Part shown: positions 23,882-32,978 of the stretch, one piece after another
Layout of the letters: each line of letters opens with the position of its first letter
Position numbering within the stretch: the stretch's first letter is position 1
Source: Bacteroidota bacterium
GTDB lineage: Bacteria > Bacteroidota > Bacteroidia > UBA8524
Direction of reading: 5' to 3'
DNA: 64,000 nt
NCBI GenBank assembly: GCA_006226545.1
Contig: SBGR01000064.1
Location: forward strand, 1-64,000
Notes under the pieces: model-generated
Seen by the model: the letters and a program-made list of their open reading frames with translations, nothing else
The model's database searches: none
What the model was told of the DNA's origin: nothing
Program-made: the position numbers and the translations under genes

Positions 23882-26503
23882 TTACCTGTTAGAAATAACA
23901 AGTCTTGATACAGATTGTTTTCCGTTTTGTTCAACTTTCACAAAGTATACACCGTTGGTCAAGTCGCTTACGTCTATTTGGCTTTTAGCCGACTCAATAT
24001 TCAACTGTTTAACAGCTTGGCCTGCAGCGTTGATTAAGCTTACAGTACCGCCGTTTTCGTTTAAGTCGAGGCTAAAGCTACCTTTTGCCGGGTTAGGGTA
24101 AAGGTTCAATACCGGAGTCATGCTTACTACTGTATTCAAGATACCACGCTCAAATGTAATCAGGTAGCTAGAAGCTGCCATTTCCATGTTGTCGTTAGAA
24201 GTAGCTTTAACGGTCCACAACAAGCTCAAGCTGTTTCCAGGAGTGAGGTTAGCACCGAAGGCATCAGCTAATGCTTTGTAGCTGATGGTTAGGGTAGTAT
24301 CCATTCCGCTATTATCAGATGGCAAGCTCAAAAGTGGGTTGCTGAAATCGCCGGTAGGCAAATCAAGCATGAAAGAATACATTGGAGGGTTAACGCCTAA
24401 TTTAGCTTCAGCCGTAGTCCAAGAGATGGTAGCTTCTTGAGCTGGGTCGCCTTGCACTTGGATTGTAGTGTTATTTGCTGGAGAAACGAGGTCGAATGCG
24501 CCCAATGAATCTTGCAAGATATCGGTAATGTAGCGAGGCAATAATTGGTAACCTGCATCACGCGGATTGCTTCCGTCGAATTGTCCTCCAAGACCAATTA
24601 CATCAAATTCACCTGTAGGAGCGGCGGCGTTAGCCAAGGTGCTGGTAGGTAGAATTCTGATTTGGAAAGAGTCGTTGCTTACAGTGCTAAATGCCCAGTA
24701 GTTTCTGCCGCTCGTACCTGCATCCCAAGTAGGGATTGGAGTACCAAGAACCAAGTTGTTGATACGAACAAATTCGTTTTCAGTGCTTTCGTCCATTGCT
24801 GTAATTACAGCTGGCTCTTTCAATGCAACACCTGATTGGATAAGCTCGATGGTATCCAAGAAATCCAATTGGATCAATCCGTTGAAATGTGTCAAGCGAC
24901 CACGCATCATGATGGAGTCACCTTCGGTAATGGTATAACCAAAAGTAGAAGCAGAAGCAGGAGCGAAGTTGCTGATACCTGCCGTGTTGTCGATAATGGT
25001 GAAAGAGTATCCGCTGGTGCGGGTATTTGTACCGTAAACCACACCGGTCACTTCAAACAAAGAGTCGTTTGAAATCGGTAAGAAGTCGGCATCCAATTGT
25101 TTGATGGAAGCGATGCTTCGCACGTCGTAGTCGTTTTCGTAGATGTTTAAGCTAAGTGAATCGTTTGTGCTAGCTACATCAGCACCAACCAAGTTCAATC
25201 CAAAGCGTGTTCTACGAATAGAAGGACCAGAATTGGCATCATCAATTAATTGTACTGTGATGTAAAGGGTATCAGCGGTATTCGCATCAAAAGTGGTCAT
25301 TGGACCATTTACAAATGAGAAATGAGCGTTCTCGATAGCCGTAACGTCTGCACCGGTTTTAGGTACTAAGTTAACGTCTACAGTATTGCTTCCTTTGTTC
25401 ACAATATAAACACCGATGTCGAACAAGCCATCTTCTTCGTTTTTAGTAAGGCTATTGGCAATAAATCCAACTTGTGGTTGAGAAATACCTTCACCGTTCA
25501 ATCTAATTTGATTGGTGAATGCATTGGTACTGGTAATGTTTAACATATTTTGGTTAACACCGCCAGTGCTTGGGTTAAATCTAACCTCAATGGTGGTAGG
25601 GTTAACAACTCCACTGCTTGGAGTCAAGCTAACCGATGTGCCATAGGTACCGTTTTGTTCGCGTACTTCATAACCGGTTGGAGCAGTGAGTACCAAATTA
25701 GCAGTTAAGCTTTGTGCACCAACTACGAAGCTGAATGAAGAGGTAGCTACATTAACCATGGTAGTACCAAAATCGTAATCATAGCTGCTTGTATAAACTC
25801 GGATTTGAGGAGTCAAAGAAACTTCTAAAAAGCCTTGGCGACCGTTTTCTGATGGGTCGAAATTGGTTCTAGAAGCACTGTTAGTCCAGTTTGAGCTATT
25901 GAATAAATCAGCTTTCAAAGTAGCTAACATATTCAATGAATCACCTCTGTAAAGACCGTTGTCTACGTTACCAACACTCACAGTGCTAGTACCTTCAACC
26001 AATCCGGTTGGTAGGTAGGAGGTATTAGAATTGACAGCTGTTCCGTCGTCTTTCCAATTTGTGCTACCGAAATTCACGGCACCAACGAAGCTTGGATTCA
26101 AGGTATCGCCTTGAAATGCCAAGATTTGATCTCCACTAGAAGAGAAGAACATGCTTCCACCTGGTTTGTTCCATGTTTCTCCAATGGAGCAAGTATAGTT
26201 TGCACCTGAGCTGTTCACGTCTTCACAGGTGATTTGCGTTCCGGTTACCAAGTTAACATTGGTAGTCCAATGGAAATAACCCTCAGTTGTGTTTAGCGCT
26301 TGAACAGTGCTATCCCATCCGTTATCTGTAAAGTAAACTTGGGTACCTGCTGTTAGGTCTCTTAATAGTACAAAAGTGAATTCATCCGGGTTGTCCGCAG
26401 AGAATCCGGTAAAGGCAATGTCGCCCGGGTTTAAGGTTGTCTGAGCACTAGCTCCCGAGACACCTAATCCCACGAATCCGAGAATAGTGAGTAGTTTTTT
26501 CAT
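23882..26503 (-). CDS. Large T9SS type A sorting-domain surface protein
   Basis: An 873-residue exported protein. It has a signal peptide to about residue 20 (MKKLLTILGFVGLGVSGASA). An N-terminal domain beginning GDIAFTGFSADNPDEFTFVLL with FTDNGW is common in Bacteroidota surface proteins. Beta-sandwich modules follow, then an OB-like segment (SIASIKQLDADFLPISNDSLFEVTGVVYG, about 465-495). The type A C-terminal sorting domain begins LNLYPNPAKGSFSLDL and ends VSRLVISNR. T9SS cargo is carried across the outer membrane and anchored or released. No catalytic motif is recognised. It is flanked by its own terminator and by an upstream -7 box (26523-26530). Likely an adhesin-like or matrix protein. 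Confidence 0.8.
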   Translation of the reverse strand: MKKLLTILGFVGLGVSGASAQTTLNPGDIAFTGFSADNPDEFTFVLLRDLTAGTQVYFTDNGWDSTVQALNTTEGYFHWTTNVNLVTGTQITCEDVNSSGANYTCSIGETWNKPGGSMFFSSSGDQILAFQGDTLNPSFVGAVNFGSTNWKDDGTAVNSNTSYLPTGLVEGTSTVSVGNVDNGLYRGDSLNMLATLKADLFNSSNWTNSASRTNFDPSENGRQGFLEVSLTPQIRVYTSSYDYDFGTTMVNVATSSFSFVVGAQSLTANLVLTAPTGYEVREQNGTYGTSVSLTPSSGVVNPTTIEVRFNPSTGGVNQNMLNITSTNAFTNQIRLNGEGISQPQVGFIANSLTKNEEDGLFDIGVYIVNKGSNTVDVNLVPKTGADVTAIENAHFSFVNGPMTTFDANTADTLYITVQLIDDANSGPSIRRTRFGLNLVGADVASTNDSLSLNIYENDYDVRSIASIKQLDADFLPISNDSLFEVTGVVYGTNTRTSGYSFTIIDNTAGISNFAPASASTFGYTITEGDSIMMRGRLTHFNGLIQLDFLDTIELIQSGVALKEPAVITAMDESTENEFVRINNLVLGTPIPTWDAGTSGRNYWAFSTVSNDSFQIRILPTSTLANAAAPTGEFDVIGLGGQFDGSNPRDAGYQLLPRYITDILQDSLGAFDLVSPANNTTIQVQGDPAQEATISWTTAEAKLGVNPPMYSFMLDLPTGDFSNPLLSLPSDNSGMDTTLTISYKALADAFGANLTPGNSLSLLWTVKATSNDNMEMAASSYLITFERGILNTVVSMTPVLNLYPNPAKGSFSLDLNENGGTVSLINAAGQAVKQLNIESAKSQIDVSDLTNGVYFVKVEQNGKQSVSRLVISNR

Positions 26504-26522
26504 AAATAGACGAATTTTGTTT

Positions 26523-26530
26523 CAAAATTA
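26523..26530 (-). promoter_or_regulatory. -7 element TAATTTTG for the T9SS cargo gene
   Basis: An exact TAnnTTTG match on the minus strand, 19 bases before ATG 26503, giving a 5' leader of roughly 15 bases. No TTG at the expected -33 spacing. Confidence 0.45.
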
Positions 26531-26581
26531 ATGCAATCTTACTTGGTACTTGTTAACGTATTTTAAACAATTGAATAATAA

Positions 26582-27166
26582 ATGATAGTCATTGAAGATA
26601 CCCTCATTTCTGAAAACCTGCTCGAAAAGCAATTTGTCTGCAATCTATCTGCTTGTAAAGGAGCTTGTTGTGTTGAAGGCGATCGAGGAGCGCCACTTTT
26701 GGAAGAGGAGATTGGGGTAATTCAAGACTTAATGCCGGCAATTAAGCCGTTTATGAATCCGGATTTTTTAACCGATACAGAACAAAATGGTTTTGCCGAG
26801 AAGGATGAGGATGGAGAGTGGGTTACGCGCTGCCAACCTACCGGCGAATGCAATTTTGTGGTTTACCAAGAAGGCATCACCGCTTGCGCCATTGAGCTTG
26901 CCCACAAAGCCGGGAAAATCGATTACAAGAAACCAATAAGCTGTCACCTCTATCCGGTTCGTATTCAGCGATACAAGGAGTTTCAGGCTGTGAACTACCA
27001 CGAGTGGACTATCTGCTCTGCTGCTTGTCAGCTGGGCAAGGAACTCAAAGTACCTGTATATCGGTTTGTGAAAGATGCCTTGATTCGGAAGTTTGGATTA
27101 GAATGGTATGAAACGCTTGAGGCTACCGCGGCTCATATTGAGTCTAATACAGATTCACCTGAATAG
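26582..27166 (+). CDS. DUF3109 family Cys-rich protein
   Basis: A 194-residue protein with the typical DUF3109 start: IEDTLISENLLEKQFVCNLSACKGACC. Cys20, Cys25, Cys29 and Cys30 form a CxxxxCxxxCC cluster. Further Cys pairs lie in CQPTGECNF, TACAIE, SCHLYPVR and ICSAACQLG. The family resembles the YkgJ zinc/iron-chelating proteins, and a metal or Fe-S site is likely, but no function is established. Its 3' end overlaps the convergent pbpC gene by 23 bases. Confidence 0.88.
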   Translation: MIVIEDTLISENLLEKQFVCNLSACKGACCVEGDRGAPLLEEEIGVIQDLMPAIKPFMNPDFLTDTEQNGFAEKDEDGEWVTRCQPTGECNFVVYQEGITACAIELAHKAGKIDYKKPISCHLYPVRIQRYKEFQAVNYHEWTICSAACQLGKELKVPVYRFVKDALIRKFGLEWYETLEATAAHIESNTDSPE

Positions 27167-29459
27167 AAATGTGACTGGAACGTCCTTTATCATCCACGCA
27201 GGAAATTTTATGCGTTCCTCCACGAATCTTCGTGAAGTAAGGTTCACCACGTTTAACCTTGCCTAATAGCTTATCGTCTAAGTACCAATACAGCTCACTC
27301 ACCTCCGAACCGGATTGTGCGCTCAGTTCAAATTGCTCATCGCTGCCACGTTCCTGTAAATACGTAGCACCACCGGTAGGCATAACAATTTGAGGAGCTC
27401 CTTCTTCAAAAACCCGACTGCATTTAGGATTGTGCTCCGGAATCTGTTCGTAGCTTTTTTGCTCACTTTGATACCACGCTAAAAGCTCCGGAGGGTATTG
27501 CCGAATATAGGCAACCTTAACACCGGGCACTTTGCAGCTCATGCAATAACTGTAACGCATTTTGGCGTCCACCCAAACAGCTTTCTTGCAGGCACAGGCT
27601 TGCATGCTACTGATGCCCGGGATATAATAATCCATCACCTGATTTTCGCAATGGGTGCCGGCCACATGTCCGGTTTCACTGCAAACCCAACGCATGTCGA
27701 CTTTCCCTTGAGGCTTAAGCCATTTATCGTTATTGCTGCCCGGTAAATTTTCAAATAAGCGAAACAGGAGTGGAGTAGCCACCTCAGCACCGCTTAAATC
27801 GGGAACGCCGGTGGCATCAAAGTTACCTACCCAAACACCCACGGTAAAGCGGTTATTGTATCCAATGCTCCAAGCATCTTTTCTACCGTATGAAGTGCCT
27901 GTTTTCCAAGCGATATGAGGTAAGGTTTTGCCGGATCTCCAGTAGGATGGGATATCAGGTCTGTTTAGCGTAGCTAACATGTGGGAAGTCATAAACGCGG
28001 CTTCAGACGAAATCCATTGAAAACTGAAATCGCTTTTGTTATCAGCTAAGTAGTGAAGGTTTCTAAACTCTCCATAATGGGCTAAGCAGAGGTAAGCTTG
28101 AGCCAATTCAGTTAAACTCACACCGCAGCCACCGAGGATAAGCGATAAGCCTAAATCATCGCGTTGCCGTTTGATTTCTGCAAATCCGGCTTTGCTTAAA
28201 AACTGTACGAATTGCCTGATGCCGCTTTGACTAAGCACTTTAACAGCAGGGATATTGAGCGATTTCGCTAAGGCATCCTTTAGGCTAATTCGACCATTAA
28301 ACTCGCTGTCGTAGTTCTCCGGCGTATAACCGCCAAAATTACTCGGTACATCGCTCAACTGGGTCAACGGAGTGCAAAGTCCTTTTTCCATGGCATGGGC
28401 ATACAAAAAAGGTTTGAGCGTAGATCCCGGAGAACGTATCGCTCGAACACCGTCTACTTGTCCTTGGTGTTCAATATGGTTAAAATCGGCGCTACCCACA
28501 TAGGTTATAACCTTTGCGCTGGCATTGTCGATTACAACAACAGCCGCATTGCTGATTTGCCGTGAATACAAGCCTTGCACATAATTCGCTACCAAAGCCT
28601 CAGTTTTGAGTTGGAGGTTATGCGATAAGCTGCTTCGGATTATGGGAGCTGAAGGAAATTGATTTTTTAAGCGGCGACAAAAATGGGGTGCTATCTGATT
28701 CAGCTCCCTCCGCTGAAAGGCCAAAGGCTCAACCAAAGCATCGCTCAAAGATTCGGCATCGATCCACTTATGGGAGGCAAAATAGTTTAGCCAATAATTT
28801 CGCGCTTGAGTCAAGTTATCAAGCTCTCCGGAACGAATTCCAAGGCTGTTTGGACGGTTTGGAATAACTGTTAATGCGGCTATTTCAGCCGGACTTAACA
28901 ATACTGGCGATTTGCCTAAGTAGAGGTAGGATGCCGCTTTGATGCCTTCAATGTTTCCGCCATAAGGCACAAGGTTTAAATAAAGATGTAGGATCTCTTC
29001 TTTTGAATACTGCCACTCCAATTGCATCGCTCGAAACACTTCCAAAAGTTTATTGGCATAACTGCGTTCTTTGGGTTCCAGCATACGCGCAACCTGCATG
29101 GAAATAGTCGACGCTCCGGATGTTCGTTTACCGCTGCTCAAGTTCTTGAAAACAGCCCGTACCATGGCGGCAGGATTGAATCCGGGGTGGTAATAAAAGT
29201 ATTGATCTTCCTTCAATAAAAAGGCTTCTTCAATCGATTTACTAAGCTCTTGTGTATCCAGTTTGAGTCGCCATTTTTCATCCTCACTCAAATAGGCTGC
29301 TAAAGGTTTTCCCTCTTCACTCAACACGAGGGTGCTAAAGCCAAGCTCCGGTTTAAAAGGGAAGGCCTCATTTAAAAGCATAAAGAGTATTAATAAGAAT
29401 AAAGCGTAGCCGGAAACCTGCAGTAAAAGATTTTTCCACCTGAATCGCTTTATCCTCAT
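27144..29459 (-). CDS. pbpC: Penicillin-binding protein 1C (bifunctional peptidoglycan synthase)
   Basis: A 771-residue class A PBP-like protein with one N-terminal membrane helix (about residues 13-30). The glycosyltransferase domain contains KEDQYFYYHPGFNP with the catalytic Glu, and RTSGASTISMQVARML. The transpeptidase has SPGSTLKPF (Ser-x-x-Lys), KSLN (SxN) and KTGTSYG. A C-terminal BiPBP_C beta domain follows, with several Cys in between (CSETGHVAGTHC, CACKK, CMSC). I start it at ATG 29459 (MRIKRFRWKN); the longer frame to 29561 runs into the divergent lysA. The alpha-2-macroglobulin gene that often accompanies pbpC is not next to it. A -7-like TATCTTAG ends 4 bases before the ATG. Confidence 0.92.
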   Translation of the reverse strand: MRIKRFRWKNLLLQVSGYALFLLILFMLLNEAFPFKPELGFSTLVLSEEGKPLAAYLSEDEKWRLKLDTQELSKSIEEAFLLKEDQYFYYHPGFNPAAMVRAVFKNLSSGKRTSGASTISMQVARMLEPKERSYANKLLEVFRAMQLEWQYSKEEILHLYLNLVPYGGNIEGIKAASYLYLGKSPVLLSPAEIAALTVIPNRPNSLGIRSGELDNLTQARNYWLNYFASHKWIDAESLSDALVEPLAFQRRELNQIAPHFCRRLKNQFPSAPIIRSSLSHNLQLKTEALVANYVQGLYSRQISNAAVVVIDNASAKVITYVGSADFNHIEHQGQVDGVRAIRSPGSTLKPFLYAHAMEKGLCTPLTQLSDVPSNFGGYTPENYDSEFNGRISLKDALAKSLNIPAVKVLSQSGIRQFVQFLSKAGFAEIKRQRDDLGLSLILGGCGVSLTELAQAYLCLAHYGEFRNLHYLADNKSDFSFQWISSEAAFMTSHMLATLNRPDIPSYWRSGKTLPHIAWKTGTSYGRKDAWSIGYNNRFTVGVWVGNFDATGVPDLSGAEVATPLLFRLFENLPGSNNDKWLKPQGKVDMRWVCSETGHVAGTHCENQVMDYYIPGISSMQACACKKAVWVDAKMRYSYCMSCKVPGVKVAYIRQYPPELLAWYQSEQKSYEQIPEHNPKCSRVFEEGAPQIVMPTGGATYLQERGSDEQFELSAQSGSEVSELYWYLDDKLLGKVKRGEPYFTKIRGGTHKISCVDDKGRSSHISIQVNLY

Positions 29460-29491
29460 GCGTCTAAGATAAATTCCTGCAACGAAAAAAC

Positions 29492-29499
29492 TATTTTCG
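29492..29499 (+). promoter_or_regulatory. -7-like element TATTTTCG for lysA
   Basis: TATTTTCG is a TAnnTTCG variant of the -7 box, ending 4 bases before ATG 29504. It lies in the 44-base divergent gap between pbpC and lysA. Confidence 0.4.
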
Positions 29500-29503
29500 C
29501 GAC

Positions 29504-30733
29504 ATGATTTTAGAAAACAATGCTTATACCGTGCAGGGAGTAAGATTACTCGACATTGCACAAGAATTTGGGACGCCGGTATACGTGTACGATGCCGACA
29601 AGATTATTAGCCAATACCACCGTCTAATTAAAGCATTTAAGGGTTCTAAGATCAAGATTAAGTACGCTCAAAAAGCACTGAACAACATCAATGTTTTGAA
29701 ATTGCTTCGCGAAGAAGGTTCGGGCCTCGATTGCGTGTCGATTCAAGAAGTTTTGGTGGGTTTGAAAGCAGGGTTTAAACCTGCAGATATCCTTTTTACC
29801 CCTAACTGCGTATCGTTTGAGGAAATTTCTCAGGCGGTAGATTTGGGTGTAATGATCAATATTGACAATATCAGTACTTTGGAACAATTCGGACATAAAT
29901 ACGGGAATACTGTTCCGGTTTGTATCCGCATTAATCCGCATATCATGGCGGGTGGTAACTCGCACATCAGCGTTGGTCATATCGACTCAAAATTTGGCAT
30001 CTCTTTTTACCAAATGCGCCATGTGGGACGTGTTGTGAAATCGCATAACATGCAGATTGTTGGACTCCACATGCATACAGGTTCAGACATTTTAGATGCA
30101 GAAGTATTCTTGCAGGGTGCTGAATTATTGTTTGATGCAGCGCAAGACTTCGCTGATTTGCAGTTCATGGATTTTGGTTCCGGATTTAAAGTGGCCTATA
30201 AAGTAGGTGATGTTACCACCGATATTGAATCGATTGGTCAACGTATAGTGAAGAAATTCAAAGACTTCTGCAAAAACTACGGTCGCGAGTTGGAACTTTG
30301 GTTTGAACCGGGCAAGTTTTTAGTGAGTGAAGCAGGGTACTTTTTAGTGAAAACGAATGTGATCAAACAAACCACTTCAACCGTGTTTGTGGGTGTTGAC
30401 TCAGGGCAGAATCACTTGATTCGCCCAATGATGTACGACGCTTACCACCACATCACCAATATCTCAAATCCATCAGGAACCAACCGCATTTATACTGTGG
30501 TCGGCTATATCTGTGAGACGGATACCTTTGGTTGGGATCGTCAATTGAACGAAGTGCGTGAAGGCGATGTATTGATGTTTCACAATGCCGGTGCATACGG
30601 TTTCACCATGAGCTCGAATTATAACTCGCGTTTGAGACCAGCTGAGGTATTGATACACAAAGGAAAAGCTCACTTGGTGCGCAAGAGAGAAGAACTCGAT
30701 GATTTGTTGAGAAACCAGGTTGAAGTATTCTGA
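29504..30733 (+). CDS. lysA: Diaminopimelate decarboxylase
   Basis: This PLP enzyme (409 residues) makes L-lysine from meso-diaminopimelate in the last step of lysine synthesis. Motifs are IKYAQKALNN with the PLP lysine Lys57, GLHMHTGSDI, the Gly-rich phosphate site FGSGFK, FEPGKFLV, ICETDTFGWDR with the dimer-interface catalytic Cys, and NAGAYGFTMSSNYNSR near the end. Length and order match alanine-racemase-fold decarboxylases. It is divergent from pbpC, which links precursor use in peptidoglycan and lysine synthesis by neighbourhood only. Confidence 0.96.
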   Translation: MILENNAYTVQGVRLLDIAQEFGTPVYVYDADKIISQYHRLIKAFKGSKIKIKYAQKALNNINVLKLLREEGSGLDCVSIQEVLVGLKAGFKPADILFTPNCVSFEEISQAVDLGVMINIDNISTLEQFGHKYGNTVPVCIRINPHIMAGGNSHISVGHIDSKFGISFYQMRHVGRVVKSHNMQIVGLHMHTGSDILDAEVFLQGAELLFDAAQDFADLQFMDFGSGFKVAYKVGDVTTDIESIGQRIVKKFKDFCKNYGRELELWFEPGKFLVSEAGYFLVKTNVIKQTTSTVFVGVDSGQNHLIRPMMYDAYHHITNISNPSGTNRIYTVVGYICETDTFGWDRQLNEVREGDVLMFHNAGAYGFTMSSNYNSRLRPAEVLIHKGKAHLVRKREELDDLLRNQVEVF

Positions 30734-30765
30734 TTTGACCGAAACAGCTTAAATTCGGTCATTCC

Positions 30766-32130
30766 ATGTACGCCATAGTTGATATCGAAACGACCGGTGG
30801 TTTTGCCGCAGAAAATGCCATCATAGAAATAGCGGTGGCCCTGCACGATGGGCAAAAGGTGACCGGTTGGTATGAAACCCTGATTAACCCGGGGAGGAAA
30901 ATCCCTCCATACATCAGTGGATTCACCGGTATCAGCGATGAAATGGTAGCTGAGGCACCCAGCTTCAAGGATATTTCAATTGAGCTATATGGCCTTTTGA
31001 AAGACCGAATTTTTGTGGCTCACAATGTCAACTTCGATTATTCCTTTGTTCAAAGAGCGATGGAAGAGTCGGGTATTCAATACCACGCCAAACGATTGTG
31101 TACCGTTCGTTTGTCGCGTAAAATCTACCCCGGTTTTAAATCGTATAGCCTAGGTAACCTTTGCCAACAGTTGGGCATTATTTTAACCGATGCGCACCGT
31201 GCCGGTGGCGATACCAAGGCTACTGCTGAAGTCTTCACTAAATTGGTAGCGAAAGACAAGGAAGGGCATATCGCTCAATCACTTAAGCGAAACAGTGGTG
31301 AACTGAATCTTCCACCGAACCTGGATAAAAAGAAATACCAAAAGTTGCCCGATTTACCGGGGGTTTATTATTTCTACGACCAACAGGGAAAGGTGATTTA
31401 TGTTGGAAAGGCCAAGGACTTGAAAAAGCGTGTGGCTTCCCATTTCTCAGCGAATAATGCGAGTGAGAAAAAGCAATCCTTTCTGCGTGAAATTCACGAT
31501 GTGAGCTACGAGCTCTGCGGCAATGAATTGGTTGCGCTATTGTTGGAGTCGCAAGAAATTAAAAGGCTCTGGCCTAAGTTTAACAGAGCACAGAAACACG
31601 GGGAATTCCGTTTTGGGGTTTACGATTTTGAAGACGGTAACGGCATTCTAAATCTTGGAATCGATAGAGCAAGACGCTATTTCAAACCGCTGATAAGCTT
31701 TTCATCTATGTGGGAAGCCCGTTCATACATGGATCAATTGGTACGTAAACACGGCCTGCTCAAAGCTTATTGCGGGCTGGAGAAATTTGACCTAGTGAAT
31801 GGCTTGCCGGTGGCCGGTAAGAATCTAAAAACAAAAAAGGAGATAGCTACCTATAACCAGAAGGTGCAAGCGGCAATAGAAGAAATACTTCACAGCAAAG
31901 AATCGTTTGCCTTATTGGGTGAAGGTAGGAGTGCTGAAGAGCAAAGCTTGGTTATGATTCACGAAGGCCGTTATTATGGATATACTTTCTTGGAGCGAAG
32001 CGAAATTGTGAATACAGTGGAGGAAGTTTTAGAGCGAATTGAGCCCGTGAAAGACCATACCGAAAGCTATTGGTTGATACGCGGTTACCTTCAGCGGAAT
32101 GTCGCGGCTAAAATTATCAAATTCAATTAA
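30766..32130 (+). CDS. Fusion of DnaQ-like 3'-5' exonuclease and GIY-YIG nuclease
   Basis: A 454-residue two-nuclease protein. The N-terminal DEDDh exonuclease has AIVDIETTGG (Asp6, Glu8), HNVNFDYSFV and HRAGGDTKATAEV (about residues 145-157). From about residue 195 a UvrC/Cho-type GIY-YIG domain follows: LPDLPGVYYFYDQQGKVIYVGKAKDLKKRV. Then comes a helical region and a C-terminal segment of about 170 residues without a known motif. This arrangement is known in bacteria, where it resembles an exonuclease fused to Cho-like repair nuclease. It probably acts in DNA repair. A -7-like TAAATTCG (30750-30757) lies 8 bases before ATG 30766. Confidence 0.88.
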   Translation: MYAIVDIETTGGFAAENAIIEIAVALHDGQKVTGWYETLINPGRKIPPYISGFTGISDEMVAEAPSFKDISIELYGLLKDRIFVAHNVNFDYSFVQRAMEESGIQYHAKRLCTVRLSRKIYPGFKSYSLGNLCQQLGIILTDAHRAGGDTKATAEVFTKLVAKDKEGHIAQSLKRNSGELNLPPNLDKKKYQKLPDLPGVYYFYDQQGKVIYVGKAKDLKKRVASHFSANNASEKKQSFLREIHDVSYELCGNELVALLLESQEIKRLWPKFNRAQKHGEFRFGVYDFEDGNGILNLGIDRARRYFKPLISFSSMWEARSYMDQLVRKHGLLKAYCGLEKFDLVNGLPVAGKNLKTKKEIATYNQKVQAAIEEILHSKESFALLGEGRSAEEQSLVMIHEGRYYGYTFLERSEIVNTVEEVLERIEPVKDHTESYWLIRGYLQRNVAAKIIKFN

Positions 32131-32137
32131 TTAGACT

Positions 32138-32575
32138 ATGGATGAATTTATGTTAGCGGCCATTGAAGAAGCGAAAAAAGGCTTGGCTGAAGGAGGTATT
32201 CCGATTGGTTCGGTCTTGGTTCACGAAGGGAAGATTATCGGTCGCGGACATAACCGCAGGGTTCAAAAAGGCAGTGCCATCTTACACGGTGAAATGGATG
32301 CTTTGGAACATGCAGGCCGCCAGCCCGCATCGGTATATAGAAATTCAGTTTTGTATACCACCTTATCGCCATGCAGTATGTGTTCCGGTGCAATTGCCTT
32401 GTATGGCATTCCGAAGGTGGTGATAGGTGAGAATCTCACCTTTATGGGAGAAGAAGCGTGGCTTGAGTCAAAAGGCGTAAAATTGGAGCACGCACATGAT
32501 GCTACCTGTAAACAGTTAATGGAAGAATTTATAGAAGCTAATCCAGATTTGTGGAATGAAGACATTGGAGAATAG
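32138..32575 (+). CDS. Yeast FCY1-type cytosine deaminase
   Basis: A 145-residue zinc deaminase: His50-Gly-Glu52 (ILHGEMDAL) and PCSMC with Cys79 and Cys82. Unlike the TadA, RibD or guanine-deaminase branches, it follows yeast cytosine deaminase closely: GHNRRVQKGSAILHGE, LYTTLSPCSMCSGAI, YGIPKVVIGEN and the C-terminal DLWNEDIGE. Residues that line the yeast pocket appear at equivalent places (Asn39, Phe102, Trp139, Asp142). It should convert cytosine to uracil for pyrimidine salvage. It starts 7 bases after the nuclease fusion and overlaps the next lipoprotein by 20 bases. No cytosine permease is nearby. Confidence 0.85.
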   Translation: MDEFMLAAIEEAKKGLAEGGIPIGSVLVHEGKIIGRGHNRRVQKGSAILHGEMDALEHAGRQPASVYRNSVLYTTLSPCSMCSGAIALYGIPKVVIGENLTFMGEEAWLESKGVKLEHAHDATCKQLMEEFIEANPDLWNEDIGE

Positions 32576-32918
32576 AAAATCGATTTTAAGGGTCCTCTGT
32601 GCGATTTTAATTGCATCGAGCGCGTTGTATTCATGTAATAAAGATGAAGGTACTATAGAGCTTGAATACCGTGTTCAATGCGGTGTTTGCAAATCGTCAC
32701 TCTTAAATGAAGTGGGTGGTTTGGTTCAGGCGGATGTGGAAGGTTCGTATAGCTTTACCAGAAAACATGCGGTAGGTGAGGCGGCTCAAATCATTGTCGA
32801 CCGTACCTCAGATTCTGTTACCATGTATACGCAAATTCTAAAAGGCGGACAGGTAATGGTTTCAGATAGCGCCATGTTTCCAAAGGATGAGTTAAAACTC
32901 ACCTGGCTGGTAAAATAG
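32556..32918 (+). CDS. Small hypothetical lipoprotein
   Basis: A 120-residue lipoprotein: hydrophobic leader LRVLCAILIASSALYSC with lipobox LYSC (Cys27). The mature domain (about 90 residues) is beta-rich, with a Cys pair CGVC that could form a disulfide, and ends KLTWLVK. No family is recognised. Its start overlaps the 3' end of the cytosine deaminase gene by 20 bases in another frame, suggesting translational coupling. A bidirectional terminator follows 26 bases after its stop. Confidence 0.6.
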   Translation: MKTLENRKSILRVLCAILIASSALYSCNKDEGTIELEYRVQCGVCKSSLLNEVGGLVQADVEGSYSFTRKHAVGEAAQIIVDRTSDSVTMYTQILKGGQVMVSDSAMFPKDELKLTWLVK

Positions 32919-32943
32919 AAAGTCGAAAACGCTTAAAAAGAAA

Positions 32944-32977
32944 AAAACCTCTCGATTTCTCAAGAGGTTTTTTTTTT
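32944..32977. terminator. Bidirectional terminator between lipoprotein and tRNA-Leu
   Basis: AAAACCTCT (32944-32952) pairs with the AGAGGTTTT arm from 32963, with a T-run to 32977 on the plus strand and an A-run (T-run on the minus strand) at 32938-32947. It can end both the lipoprotein transcript and the minus-strand tRNA. Confidence 0.75.
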
Positions 32978-32978
32978 G

